A stretch of DNA of 6,005 bases from JBBQDK01 sp038319625 (GCA_038319625.1 JBBQDK010000147.1:1-6005), one strand, 5' to 3'; shown: positions 1-5,160, numbered from the stretch's first letter. The notes: generated by a model not told the origin, from the letters alone. Numbers and translations: made by a program.

Positions 1-514
1 CCATTACCTGCGGCCGCAGTTGCTGCGCCTGCGCGAGGATGCGCTCCACCGAGGTCTCGGTGAGCATGAAGATATTTTCACCGGGCACGCCCAATCGCTG
101 CGCACGCAGCGACACCTGCTGCAACGATTCCTCGCCGGTGACGTAGAGATTGGAAAGCCGCGGCACCAGGCCGGCCAGTGTTTGCAACAACACCGTGGAT
201 TTGCCGATCCCCGGATCGCCACCCAGCAACACCACCGAACCCGGCACCAGCCCGCCGCCCAGCACGCGGTCCAGTTCGCCGATGGTGGTCGGCACTCGCA
301 CCGCTGCATCGGGCGCGACAGCCGTCAGATTCTGCACTCGCGCTTCGCCGGCCTGACCATAACCTGCGAAGCGCGCACTGCGCCCGGTGCTCGCCGCCTC
401 GGCGATGGTTTCCACCAACGTATTCCACGCTCCGCAGTCCGCGCACTGCCCCGCCCACTTGGTGGCTTGCGCGCCGCATTCAGTACAAGCATAGAGAGTT
501 TTTGATTTGGCCAA
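1..514 (-). CDS. radA: DNA repair protein RadA, N-terminal part (cut by window edge)
   Basis: RadA (Sms) is a cytoplasmic RecA-like ATPase that promotes branch migration of recombination intermediates. About 171 N-terminal residues are present; the gene runs off the left edge, so the KNRFG motif and Lon-like C-terminal domain cannot be checked. Visible are a four-cysteine zinc finger (CTEC at residues 10-13 and CADC at 24-27), the RadA-typical segment GGGLVPGSVVLLGGDPGIGKST with the Walker A lysine at residue 105, and the TGEES motif near residue 129. The start is TTG at 514-512, giving MAKSKTLYACTECG, which matches the usual RadA N-terminus, and it has GGAG six bases upstream. An in-frame ATG at 526-524 would add MEPC but has no ribosome binding site. 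The gene follows alr in the same direction after a 545-nt gap, so it is probably transcribed separately. The family is certain; the start is very likely. Confidence 0.96.
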   Translation of the reverse strand, partial: MAKSKTLYACTECGAQATKWAGQCADCGAWNTLVETIAEAASTGRSARFAGYGQAGEARVQNLTAVAPDAAVRVPTTIGELDRVLGGGLVPGSVVLLGGDPGIGKSTVLLQTLAGLVPRLSNLYVTGEESLQQVSLRAQRLGVPGENIFMLTETSVERILAQAQQLRPQVM

Positions 515-524
515 GCATGGCTCC
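515..524 (-). promoter_or_regulatory. Ribosome binding site that decides the radA TTG start
   Basis: On the minus strand GGAG (524-521) lies six bases before TTG (514-512). The in-frame ATG at 526 overlaps this GGAG and has only a T-rich stretch upstream. This favours the TTG start. I see no convincing -35/-10 pair for radA in the roughly 120 bases upstream. Confidence 0.65.
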
Positions 525-555
525 ATTAACAATAACCAACCGATAAGTTAAATGA

Positions 556-582
556 CCCTCGGCAAAGTCGGGGGCTTATTTT
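556..582 (+). terminator. Terminator-like hairpin with U-rich tail, plus-strand direction
   Basis: In plus-strand RNA, 556-563 pairs with 567-574 (eight pairs, two of them G-U) around an AAA loop. A U-rich run CUUAUUUU (575-582) follows. No plus-strand gene precedes it, so if it works it would stop antisense transcription coming from the radA side. On the minus strand the two wobbles become A-C mismatches and the structure is weaker. It could also be a chance palindrome in the radA leader. Confidence 0.3.
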
Positions 583-605
583 GCTAACGCCTCAAAGACG
601 CCCAT

Positions 606-633
606 AAAACCTTGCCCCGCCTGAAGGCGGCAA
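606..633 (-). terminator. Possible intrinsic terminator, minus-strand direction
   Basis: Read on the minus strand, GCCGCC and GGCGG pair around a TTCA loop (core pairs 617-621 with 626-630). Three further outer pairs (612-614 with 631-633) lie beyond a two-base bulge. TTTT at 609-606 follows after AAGG. It is the only hairpin in the gap with a U-run on the minus-strand side, so it could end the dnaB-alr transcript. It lies over 400 nt past the alr stop, and the U-tract is short and offset, so confidence is low. Confidence 0.3.
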
Positions 634-648
634 ATCTGCCACTGTAAC

Positions 649-740
649 TCCCTCTCCCTCCGGGAGGGTTGGGGTGAGGGGATCAATGTCGCGCATTGAT
701 TTTAACCCCTCATTCTGGCCTTCTCCCTGAGGGAGAAGGG
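649..740. repeat. Nested palindromic intergenic repeat (REPIN/MITE-like)
   Basis: Two C-rich/G-rich units in inverted orientation flank a central stem. ATCAATG (682-688) pairs perfectly with CATTGAT (694-700) over a 5-nt loop. Outside it TGAGGGG (675-681) pairs perfectly with CCCCTCA (706-712). Each end is also a local hairpin: CCCTC/GAGGG at 656-668, and CCTTCTCCC/GGGAGAAGG (9 bp) at 719-739. CCCTCTCCC...GGGTGAGGGG is a sequence type I recognise as recurring between genes in many Proteobacteria. There is no transposase, so if mobile it depends on one encoded elsewhere. The right-end hairpin runs into ATTTTCTTTT (741-750) and could act as a plus-strand terminator. Confidence 0.7.
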
Positions 741-785
741 ATTTTCTTTTCGGTCGCCGTGCTATTCGTTACGCCTGTTCATTTA

Positions 786-805
786 CTACCGACCGCTACC
801 GACCG
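786..805. repeat. Perfect tandem duplication of a 10-bp unit
   Basis: CTACCGACCG occurs twice in direct succession (786-795 and 796-805). It lies between the nested palindrome and the 12-bp hairpin. It has no evident function and may simply reflect slippage. Confidence 0.6.
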
Positions 806-826
806 CCGTATCAGCCAAACCTAATC

Positions 827-853
827 TAATCCCCCGGCAGAGCCGGGGGATTA
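827..853. repeat. Perfect 12-bp hairpin, triloop AGA
   Basis: TAATCCCCCGGC (827-838) and GCCGGGGGATTA (842-853) are exact inverted repeats separated by three bases. The stem is very stable in RNA from either strand. No U-tract follows on either side, so it is not a canonical intrinsic terminator. It could be a Rho-assisted 3' end or an mRNA-stabilising hairpin for the dnaB-alr transcript, or another family of intergenic palindrome. It lies about 210 nt past the alr stop. Confidence 0.7.
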
Positions 854-883
854 CCTCAAAGAATTATCGCCGAGCAAGAAAGT

Positions 884-905
884 CCCCTCTCCCGGAGGGA
901 GAAGG
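884..905. repeat. Solo copy of the CCCTCTCCC/GGGAGAAGG repeat unit
   Basis: CCCCTCTCCCGGAGGGAGAAGG resembles the end units of the 649-740 repeat. TCTCCC (888-893) pairs with GGGAGA (897-902) over a GGA loop, and two more G-C pairs form beyond one mismatch. It looks like a single, decayed half of the same element. Confidence 0.55.
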
Positions 906-1059
906 AACGTTCTTCCAAACCTCGGTGCTTAGCGAGCCTGCGGCATAAGTTCTAAACAGAATGCAGCACACCCCTAGCAATCTGCTAACCCCACAAAAAG
1001 GCGTTCATATAGCCTGGCTGGGCACGTAGTTCAAGCAGCCCCTGTACACAGTCAAACCC

Positions 1060-2133
1060 TCAGTAACTACTCCGCACCCGCGCACTCACTCCGCACAGCA
1101 ACTGATAGGCGATGGTCCTTGCGCATGCGGCGATTTCCTCCACCGGCAGGCCTTCTCCCCACAACACCACCGGCGTGCCGATCTGCGCATCCGGCTTGGC
1201 ACGCAGATCGAGCGTGATCATGTCCATCGAGACGCGCCCGATCAGGGGAACGCGTACGCCGTCGATCAGCACCGGCGTGCCGGTGCGCGCGTGGCGCGGA
1301 TAGCCGTCGCCGTAGCCGATGGCGGCGACGCCGACCGGCATGTCCTCGGGGCATTGCCATTCGCCGCCGTAGCCGATCGCGTCGCCTTTGCGGTAGCGGT
1401 TGACGGCGATGAGGTGCGCGCTGAGGGTCATCACGGGGCGCAGATTCTCATCCTGCGCGCGACCGTCGCTGAACGGTGATACGCCATAGAGCATGATGCC
1501 GGGCCGCACCCAGTCGGTGTGGGTTTCCGGCAGCGACAGGATGGCGGCGGAATTGGCACTGGAGCGTTCACCCTGCAAACCTGCGAGCGCCGCGCTGAAT
1601 TGCGTGATCTGCGCGGCATTGCGCGCATCGCCGCGCAGATCGGCATTGGCGAAGTGCGTCATGAAGCGAATCGGTTTGGCGACGGCGTCGCAGGCCTGCA
1701 AGCGCTGCCACGCAGTGGCCGCCTGGTCGGGCGCCAGCCCGATCCGGTGCATGCCGGTGTCGATCTTCAACCAGACGGTTATGGGTTTCTGCGTGCGGTT
1801 CTGTTCGAGCAGCGCGATCTGCGCGTCATTGTGTACGACGGTGTCGAGATCGAACTGTGTCAGTGGCAGCAGCTCGCTGGCACCGGATATGCCTTCCAGC
1901 AGCACGATGGGCTGTTTGATGCCGGCCGACCGCAGGCTCAGTGCTTCGTCGAGTCGCGCCACCGCGAAGGCATCGGCGTCATCCAACGCCTGCGCCGCAT
2001 GCAGCATGCCATGTCCGTAGGCATTGGCCTTGATCACCGCCATCACACGGCTTTGCGGCGCGCTCTGGCGTACTCGTTGGAAATTATGTCGCAGTGCGGA
2101 GAGGTCGATGCGCGCCTCGGCGGATCGCGTCAT
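1060..2133 (-). CDS. alr: Alanine racemase, PLP-dependent
   Basis: Alr interconverts L- and D-alanine in the cytoplasm, supplying D-alanine for peptidoglycan. The 357 residues match the family's usual length of about 360. An N-terminal PLP-binding barrel carries AVIKANAYGHG with the cofactor lysine at K35. By comparison with the Geobacillus enzyme from memory, K123 (LKIDTGMHRIG) is the position that is often carbamylated, R130 follows it, and H160 (THFANAD) and R210 (VRPGIMLYG) are cofactor-site residues. The C-terminal beta domain has the catalytic tyrosine Y255 (IGYGGEW), then GYGDGYPR (Y274) and GRVSMDM. Its ATG overlaps the dnaB stop as ATGA, and GAGG lies six bases upstream of it within the dnaB coding sequence. 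Translation is therefore probably coupled to dnaB and transcription shared. All expected active-site residues are present. Whether it is the biosynthetic alr or a catabolic paralogue (dadX) cannot be read from sequence; the context favours alr. Confidence 0.97.
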   Translation of the reverse strand: MTRSAEARIDLSALRHNFQRVRQSAPQSRVMAVIKANAYGHGMLHAAQALDDADAFAVARLDEALSLRSAGIKQPIVLLEGISGASELLPLTQFDLDTVVHNDAQIALLEQNRTQKPITVWLKIDTGMHRIGLAPDQAATAWQRLQACDAVAKPIRFMTHFANADLRGDARNAAQITQFSAALAGLQGERSSANSAAILSLPETHTDWVRPGIMLYGVSPFSDGRAQDENLRPVMTLSAHLIAVNRYRKGDAIGYGGEWQCPEDMPVGVAAIGYGDGYPRHARTGTPVLIDGVRVPLIGRVSMDMITLDLRAKPDAQIGTPVVLWGEGLPVEEIAACARTIAYQLLCGVSARVRSSY

Positions 2134-3530
2134 GAAAAGCCTCGGCCGGAGTAATCGTCGTAAGCGAGATTCTCGAAGCGGGTGTACTGGCCAAGGAAGG
2201 CCAGATCAATGCTGCCGATAGGACCGTTACGCTGTTTGCCGATGATGATTTCGGCCTTGCCCTTGTCGGGGCTGTCTTGGTCATAGACTTCATCGCGGTA
2301 GATGAACACAATCAAGTCGGCATCCTGCTCGATGGCGCCGGACTCACGCAGATCGGACATCACCGGGCGCTTGTTGGGGCGTTGTTCCAGGCTGCGATTG
2401 AGCTGCGACAGCGCCATCACCGGCACGCGCAGTTCTTTGGCAAGCGCCTTGAGGTTGCGCGAGATCTCGGAGATTTCGGTGGCGCGGTTCTCGCGCGTGT
2501 TGGACACCTGCATGAGTTGCAGGTAATCGATGACGATCAAACCGAGCCCGCCGTGTTCACGCTTCAATCGCCGCGCGCGGGCGCGCAGTTCGGTGGGCGA
2601 GAGCGCCGGCGTATCGTCGATGAACATCGGTGCTTCGGCGAGGATGCTCACCGCCGAGGTCAGGCGCGGCCAGTCGGCGTCGTCGAGCTTGCCGGTGCGT
2701 ACCTTGTGTGCATCGATACGCCCCAGCGAGGACATCATGCGCAGTGCCAGTTGCTCGCCGGACATTTCCATGCTGAACACCGCCACCGGCTGGCCGCCGC
2801 GGATGGCGGCGTGTTCGGCGATGTTCATGGCGAAGCTGGTCTTGCCCATGGACGGGCGACCGGCGACGATGATCAGATCGCCGGGTTGCAGGCCAGCGGT
2901 CTTGTGATCGAATTCGGTGTAGCCGGTGGCGATACCGGTGATCGGATCGTCGCGTTGGAACAATTGGTCGATGCGATCCACCGCGCCGGTCAGCAGCTGC
3001 TTGAGTCCGACGAAACCCTGCTGGGAGCGGCCGCCCTGTTCGGCGATGCGAAATACCTGCTGCTCGGCGCTTTCGAGCAATTCCTTGCTGCCACGGCCGT
3101 CAGGCTGGAAGGCGTCGTTGGCGATGTCGGTACCGACGCGGATCAGCTGGCGCAGCACTGAACGTTCGCGGACGATGTCGGCGTAGGCGCGGATATTGGC
3201 GGCGCTAGGGGTATCGCGCGCCAGAGCGCCGAGGTAGGCCAGGCCGCCGGCATTGTCGAGCTCGCCACGCTTGTCCAGCCACTCGGCCAGGGTCACGACA
3301 TCGCATGGGCTGCCCTTCTCAACCAGTTCGGCGGTGGCGCGGAAGATCAGGCGGTGATCGCGTCGGTAAAAGTCTTCTTCGTTGACCTTGTCGGCGATCT
3401 GGTCCCAGGCGGTGTTGTCCAACATCAGGCCGCCAAGCACGGCCTGTTCGGCTTCGATGGAGTGGGGAGGAATCTTCAGCGCGGCGGCGGCGCTGGTATG
3501 AGCTTCGACCGGATGGGCCAATTCAGGCAT
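2130..3530 (-). CDS. dnaB: Replicative DNA helicase DnaB
   Basis: DnaB is the hexameric 5'-3' helicase that encircles the lagging-strand template and recruits primase. From the chosen ATG it is 466 residues, close to the usual 450-475. The N-terminal domain begins with PPHSIEAEQAVLGG (about 21-34) and extends to about 130, followed by a linker. The RecA-like motor has Walker A GRPSMGKTS (224-232, lysine 230), Walker B LIVIDYLQLM (331-340), SQLNRSLEQR (375-384) and KQRNGPIG (432-439, arginine-finger region). No intein interrupts the ATPase motifs, a common insertion site in this family. A GTG at 3536 would add two residues, but it directly abuts GGGAA, whereas ATG at 3530 lies five bases after GGGAAG, so I chose ATG. 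It overlaps alr by 4 nt and lies 298 nt downstream of rplI, with its own candidate promoters. Confidence 0.98.
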   Translation of the reverse strand: MPELAHPVEAHTSAAAALKIPPHSIEAEQAVLGGLMLDNTAWDQIADKVNEEDFYRRDHRLIFRATAELVEKGSPCDVVTLAEWLDKRGELDNAGGLAYLGALARDTPSAANIRAYADIVRERSVLRQLIRVGTDIANDAFQPDGRGSKELLESAEQQVFRIAEQGGRSQQGFVGLKQLLTGAVDRIDQLFQRDDPITGIATGYTEFDHKTAGLQPGDLIIVAGRPSMGKTSFAMNIAEHAAIRGGQPVAVFSMEMSGEQLALRMMSSLGRIDAHKVRTGKLDDADWPRLTSAVSILAEAPMFIDDTPALSPTELRARARRLKREHGGLGLIVIDYLQLMQVSNTRENRATEISEISRNLKALAKELRVPVMALSQLNRSLEQRPNKRPVMSDLRESGAIEQDADLIVFIYRDEVYDQDSPDKGKAEIIIGKQRNGPIGSIDLAFLGQYTRFENLAYDDYSGRGFS

Positions 3531-3561
3531 GTACACTTCCCATCAGCATGTTGTTGTCAGA

Positions 3562-3570
3562 ATCATAGCA
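3562..3570 (-). promoter_or_regulatory. Candidate extended -10 promoter for dnaB-alr
   Basis: On the minus strand TGC-TATGAT (3570-3562) is an extended -10 element with five of six matches to TATAAT. No good -35 lies 16-18 bases upstream, which extended -10 promoters can tolerate. Transcription would start near 3555, giving a leader of about 25 nt. Confidence 0.4.
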
Positions 3571-3596
3571 GGTTAGCGCAGCGCGTACGGGTCTGC

Positions 3597-3628
3597 AATG
3601 CATAAGACACGGGATAAGCGGTGCATAA
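3597..3628 (-). promoter_or_regulatory. Three phased DnaA-box-like 9-mers upstream of dnaB
   Basis: On the minus strand TTATGCACC (3628-3620), TTATCCCGT (3617-3609) and TTATGCATT (3605-3597) lie in the same orientation, 11 and 12 bp apart. Against the DnaA consensus TTATNCACA they match about 8, 6 and 7 of 9 positions. They sit just upstream of the candidate dnaB promoter. Binding by DnaA is inference; the motif is short and a chance origin is possible. Confidence 0.3.
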
Positions 3629-3717
3629 CCGGGAAAAGATTTTTTGCGCCAATCGAACGGCCAAGTGCGACCCTGAAACCGGCACGAAATTATCAGCGTG
3701 GCAGGATGCGGAGAAAA

Positions 3718-3746
3718 ATAATTCGGTATGAAATGGAGCGAGTCAA
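3718..3746 (-). promoter_or_regulatory. Second candidate sigma-70 promoter upstream of dnaB
   Basis: TTGACT (3746-3741), a 17-bp spacer, and AATTAT (3723-3718) on the minus strand. The -35 matches five of six, the -10 four of six. It would give dnaB a leader of about 180 nt containing the DnaA-box-like sites. Confidence 0.3.
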
Positions 3747-3790
3747 CACGGAGCGGAGACTCACCTCTACGTTACTCTGAGTACAGGCAT

Positions 3791-3821
3791 AGTCCGGGTT
3801 GAACACAGCACAACCCGGATT
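3791..3821. terminator. Hairpin just downstream of rplI, possible transcript end
   Basis: TCCGGGTTG (3793-3801) and CAACCCGGA (3811-3819) form a perfect 9-bp stem with a 9-nt loop. It begins 7 nt past the rplI stop, a typical place for an operon end. On the minus strand no U-run follows (ACTATGCC), so it is not a textbook intrinsic terminator in the gene direction. On the plus strand it is followed by the AT-rich TTATATTTGTT. The GTCCGGGTT...AACCCGGAT core also resembles a recurrent proteobacterial intergenic palindrome, so it may be a repeat serving as a 3' stabiliser. Confidence 0.45.
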
Positions 3822-3828
3822 ATATTTG

Positions 3829-4275
3829 TTACTCGGCGATGATGACCAGCTTGAGCGTGGCGTTCACATCGCTGTGCAAATGCAGTTCGATATCGAATTC
3901 GCCGGTATGACGGAACGGGCCGGCAGGCAGGCGCACTTCATGCTTGGCGAGCGGCTGACCCAGGGCCGTGACGGCTGCGGCGATGTCGAAGGTGCCGACC
4001 GAACCAAACAGCTTGCCTTCGTCGCCGGAGTGGGCGGCGATGGTGATCGTCAGGCTTTCCAGTGCGGCACGACGCTGCTCGGCGGCACTGATGGCCTCGG
4101 CGGCGATCTTTTCGAGCTCGGCGCGGCGCGCCTCGAACTTGGCGACATTGGCCGTGGTGGCCGTGGTGGCCTTGCCCTGCGGAATCAGGAAATTGCGGCC
4201 GAATCCGGCACGTACTTTGACCTTGTCGCCGAGGTTACCGAGATTTTCGACCTTCTGCAGCAGTATGACTTCCAT
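3829..4275 (-). CDS. rplI: 50S ribosomal protein L9
   Basis: L9 is a 23S rRNA-binding protein at the base of the L1 stalk that contributes to reading-frame maintenance. At 148 residues it has the family's normal length. The N-terminal rRNA-binding domain shows MEVILLQKVENLGNLGDKV and the L9 signature with GFGRNFLIP (about residues 12-34). An alanine- and charge-rich long helix follows (about 41-74), then the C-terminal domain (GSVGTFDIAAAV, KHEVRLPAGPF, about 80-148). The start ATG has AAAGGG seven bases upstream. It is the third gene of the rpsF-rpsR-rplI operon, separated from rpsR by 77 nt holding a palindromic repeat. A hairpin follows the stop. Confidence 0.98.
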   Translation of the reverse strand: MEVILLQKVENLGNLGDKVKVRAGFGRNFLIPQGKATTATTANVAKFEARRAELEKIAAEAISAAEQRRAALESLTITIAAHSGDEGKLFGSVGTFDIAAAVTALGQPLAKHEVRLPAGPFRHTGEFDIELHLHSDVNATLKLVIIAE

Positions 4276-4309
4276 CGTTATGCCCTTTCACAAATTCGGT
4301 TGAATGTCT

Positions 4310-4344
4310 GGTGGGTTACGGCGCTGCGCGCCTGACCCGCCCTA
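4310..4344. repeat. Palindromic intergenic repeat between rpsR and rplI
   Basis: The arms 4310-4324 and 4328-4341 pair along almost their whole length. They form 14 pairs including two T-G wobbles, with a single bulged C at 4319 and a TGC loop. In the mRNA (minus strand) the wobbles become C-A mismatches, but the stem stays GC-rich. GTGGGTTACGGCGC...GACCCGCCCTACA belongs to a sequence type I recognise as scattered between genes in many Proteobacteria. It fills nearly half of the 77-nt gap inside the operon and could influence processing or relative rplI expression. Confidence 0.65.
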
Positions 4345-4352
4345 CAAAAATA

Positions 4353-4577
4353 TTATTGCGCGTCGGTGTACGGCAGCAGTGCCAGGAAGCGCGCCCGCTT
4401 GATGGCGGTGGCGAGTTGGCGCTGGTAGCGCGCTTTGGTCCCGGTGATGCGGCTCGGTACGATCTTGCCGGTCTCGGTGACATAGCCCTTGAGCGTCTGC
4501 AGATCCTTGTAGTCGATCTCTTTGGTCTTTTCTGCGGTGAACTTGCAGAATTTACGGCGGCGGAAAAAGCGTGACAT
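4353..4577 (-). CDS. rpsR: 30S ribosomal protein S18
   Basis: S18 binds 16S rRNA in the 30S platform as a heterodimer with S6. The 74 residues equal the usual size. The sequence has the basic start MSRFFRRRKFCKF, then IDYKDLQTLKGYVTETGKI and the family signature SRITGTKARYQRQLATAIKRAR, ending in LALLPYTD. The start ATG has GAGGGG six bases upstream. It lies 46 nt after rpsF and 77 nt before rplI, the standard order. The single cysteine C11 is compatible with the zinc-free form. Confidence 0.98.
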   Translation of the reverse strand: MSRFFRRRKFCKFTAEKTKEIDYKDLQTLKGYVTETGKIVPSRITGTKARYQRQLATAIKRARFLALLPYTDAQ

Positions 4578-4623
4578 GGTATTCCCCTCAATTCAGATAT
4601 GCGTGATCGGACAGGACCGGGCC

Positions 4624-5049
4624 TCAGGCCTCGGCATTGTCTTCAACAACCTCGTCGTCTCCGGCGGACGCGTCATCGACGACCGGCGCGGAGTCATCGT
4701 CCGAGTCGGAGCGGCGATCTTCGCGGTCGTCCTTGGACTTGACCAGGAATGACGGCTCGGTGACCGCTTCGTCGCGGATCAGGATGAGGTTGCGCAACAC
4801 GGCGTCGTTGAAACGGAACGCGCTGTTGATTTCGTCCAGGGTGTCCTTGTCGCACTCGATGTTCATGAGCACGTAGTGCGCCTTGTGGACTTTCTGAATG
4901 GGATAGGCGAGCTGGCGACGGCCCCAGTCTTCCAGGCGGTGGATGGCGCCGCCCTTGGATTCGATCGTGGCGCGGTAGCGCTCGATCATGCCGGGCACCT
5001 GTTCACTCTGGTCAGGGTGGACCAGAAACACGATTTCGTAGTGCTTCAT
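4624..5049 (-). CDS. rpsF: 30S ribosomal protein S6
   Basis: S6 partners S18 on the 30S platform. The first 100 or so residues closely follow the E. coli protein (MKHYEIVFLVHPDQSEQVPG, HRLEDWGRRQLAYPI at 37-51, HKAHYVLMNIE at 55-65, FRFNDAVLRNL at 78-88). The protein has 141 residues, slightly long because of a disordered, acidic tail: 16 of the last 35 residues are Asp or Glu. E. coli S6 ends in glutamates that RimK extends; this tail ends in Asn-Ala-Glu-Ala, so a terminal glutamate acceptor is lacking. The start ATG has a strong AAGGAG five bases upstream. It is the first gene of the operon, with a promoter about 80 nt upstream and a leader able to sequester the ribosome binding site. Confidence 0.98.
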   Translation of the reverse strand: MKHYEIVFLVHPDQSEQVPGMIERYRATIESKGGAIHRLEDWGRRQLAYPIQKVHKAHYVLMNIECDKDTLDEINSAFRFNDAVLRNLILIRDEAVTEPSFLVKSKDDREDRRSDSDDDSAPVVDDASAGDDEVVEDNAEA

Positions 5050-5054
5050 GAAAG

Positions 5055-5099
5055 CTCCTTACGGGTAGCAGCCTGCCGCGCGCGCGATCAGGCAAGGAG
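5055..5099 (-). promoter_or_regulatory. rpsF leader structure, candidate S6:S18 autoregulatory motif
   Basis: In the mRNA, CUCCUU (5099-5094) is an exact complement of the rpsF ribosome binding site AAGGAG (5060-5055). Stacked directly on this stem, GCCUG (5093-5089) pairs with CAGGC (5075-5071), closing a GC-rich loop. Between the two 3' strands lies a 10-nt one-sided bulge, UGCUACCCGU (5070-5061), containing CCG. Known S6:S18 leader motifs upstream of rpsF present a bulged CCG between two helices, mimicking the 16S rRNA site. The pairing is seen in the sequence; regulation by S6:S18 is inference. Confidence 0.55.
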
Positions 5100-5131
5100 T
5101 TAAGCAACGCCGGGGCGTCGCAGGGAGGCGT

Positions 5132-5160
5132 ATTCTACTTGAGGGGCGCCGGGCAGGCAA
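5132..5160 (-). promoter_or_regulatory. Sigma-70 promoter of the rpsF-rpsR-rplI operon
   Basis: TTGCCT (5160-5155), a 17-bp spacer, and TAGAAT (5137-5132) on the minus strand; the -10 matches five of six. The following ACGCCTCCC is a GC-rich discriminator of the kind found at stringently controlled ribosomal promoters. Transcription would start near 5125, giving a leader of about 75 nt. Confidence 0.65.

Larger units (their letters stand above)
527..1059. other. Non-coding gap between alr and radA, rich in palindromes
   Basis: No frame on either strand holds a credible gene here: there is no open frame of useful length with a ribosome binding site or a recognisable product. Instead the region contains several inverted repeats, listed separately: 556-582, 606-633, 649-740, 827-853 and 884-905. 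The segment 906-1059 holds nothing I can assign beyond an 8-bp palindrome GAACGTTC at 905-912. The radA promoter and the alr transcript end should both lie in this gap. Confidence 0.75.

Noticed and set aside
20..505. Plus-strand open frame opposite radA
   Set aside because: Antisense to a clear RadA N-terminus with zinc finger and Walker A; no independent coding evidence.
905..912. GAACGTTC palindrome as a LexA-type SOS box
   Set aside because: Known GAAC/GTTC SOS boxes have a spacer between half-sites, and the E. coli type is CTG-N10-CAG; neither fits.
1519..2154. Plus-strand open frame of 211 codons opposite alr
   Set aside because: Antisense to a complete alr with all active-site residues; composition is that of a shadow frame.
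2277..3161. Long plus-strand open frame of 294 codons opposite dnaB
   Set aside because: It lies wholly antisense to an unmistakable dnaB, resembles no known protein, and is the kind of shadow frame that GC-rich codon bias produces.
3534..3536. GTG start for dnaB two codons upstream of the chosen ATG
   Set aside because: It directly abuts the GGGAA ribosome binding site, leaving no spacer; ATG at 3530 has a normal one.
3568..3596. GGTTAGCGCAGCG-containing stretch as another intergenic palindrome
   Set aside because: The arms match too poorly beyond the outer GCAG/CTGC to call it a repeat copy, though it could be a decayed one.
3598..3780. 60-codon plus-strand open frame in the rplI-dnaB gap
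   Set aside because: No ribosome binding site, no recognisable motif, and it overlaps candidate minus-strand promoters and DnaA-box-like sites; most likely chance.
3799..4335. Plus-strand open frame of 178 codons opposite rplI
   Set aside because: Antisense to rplI and running through a palindromic repeat; no recognisable domain.
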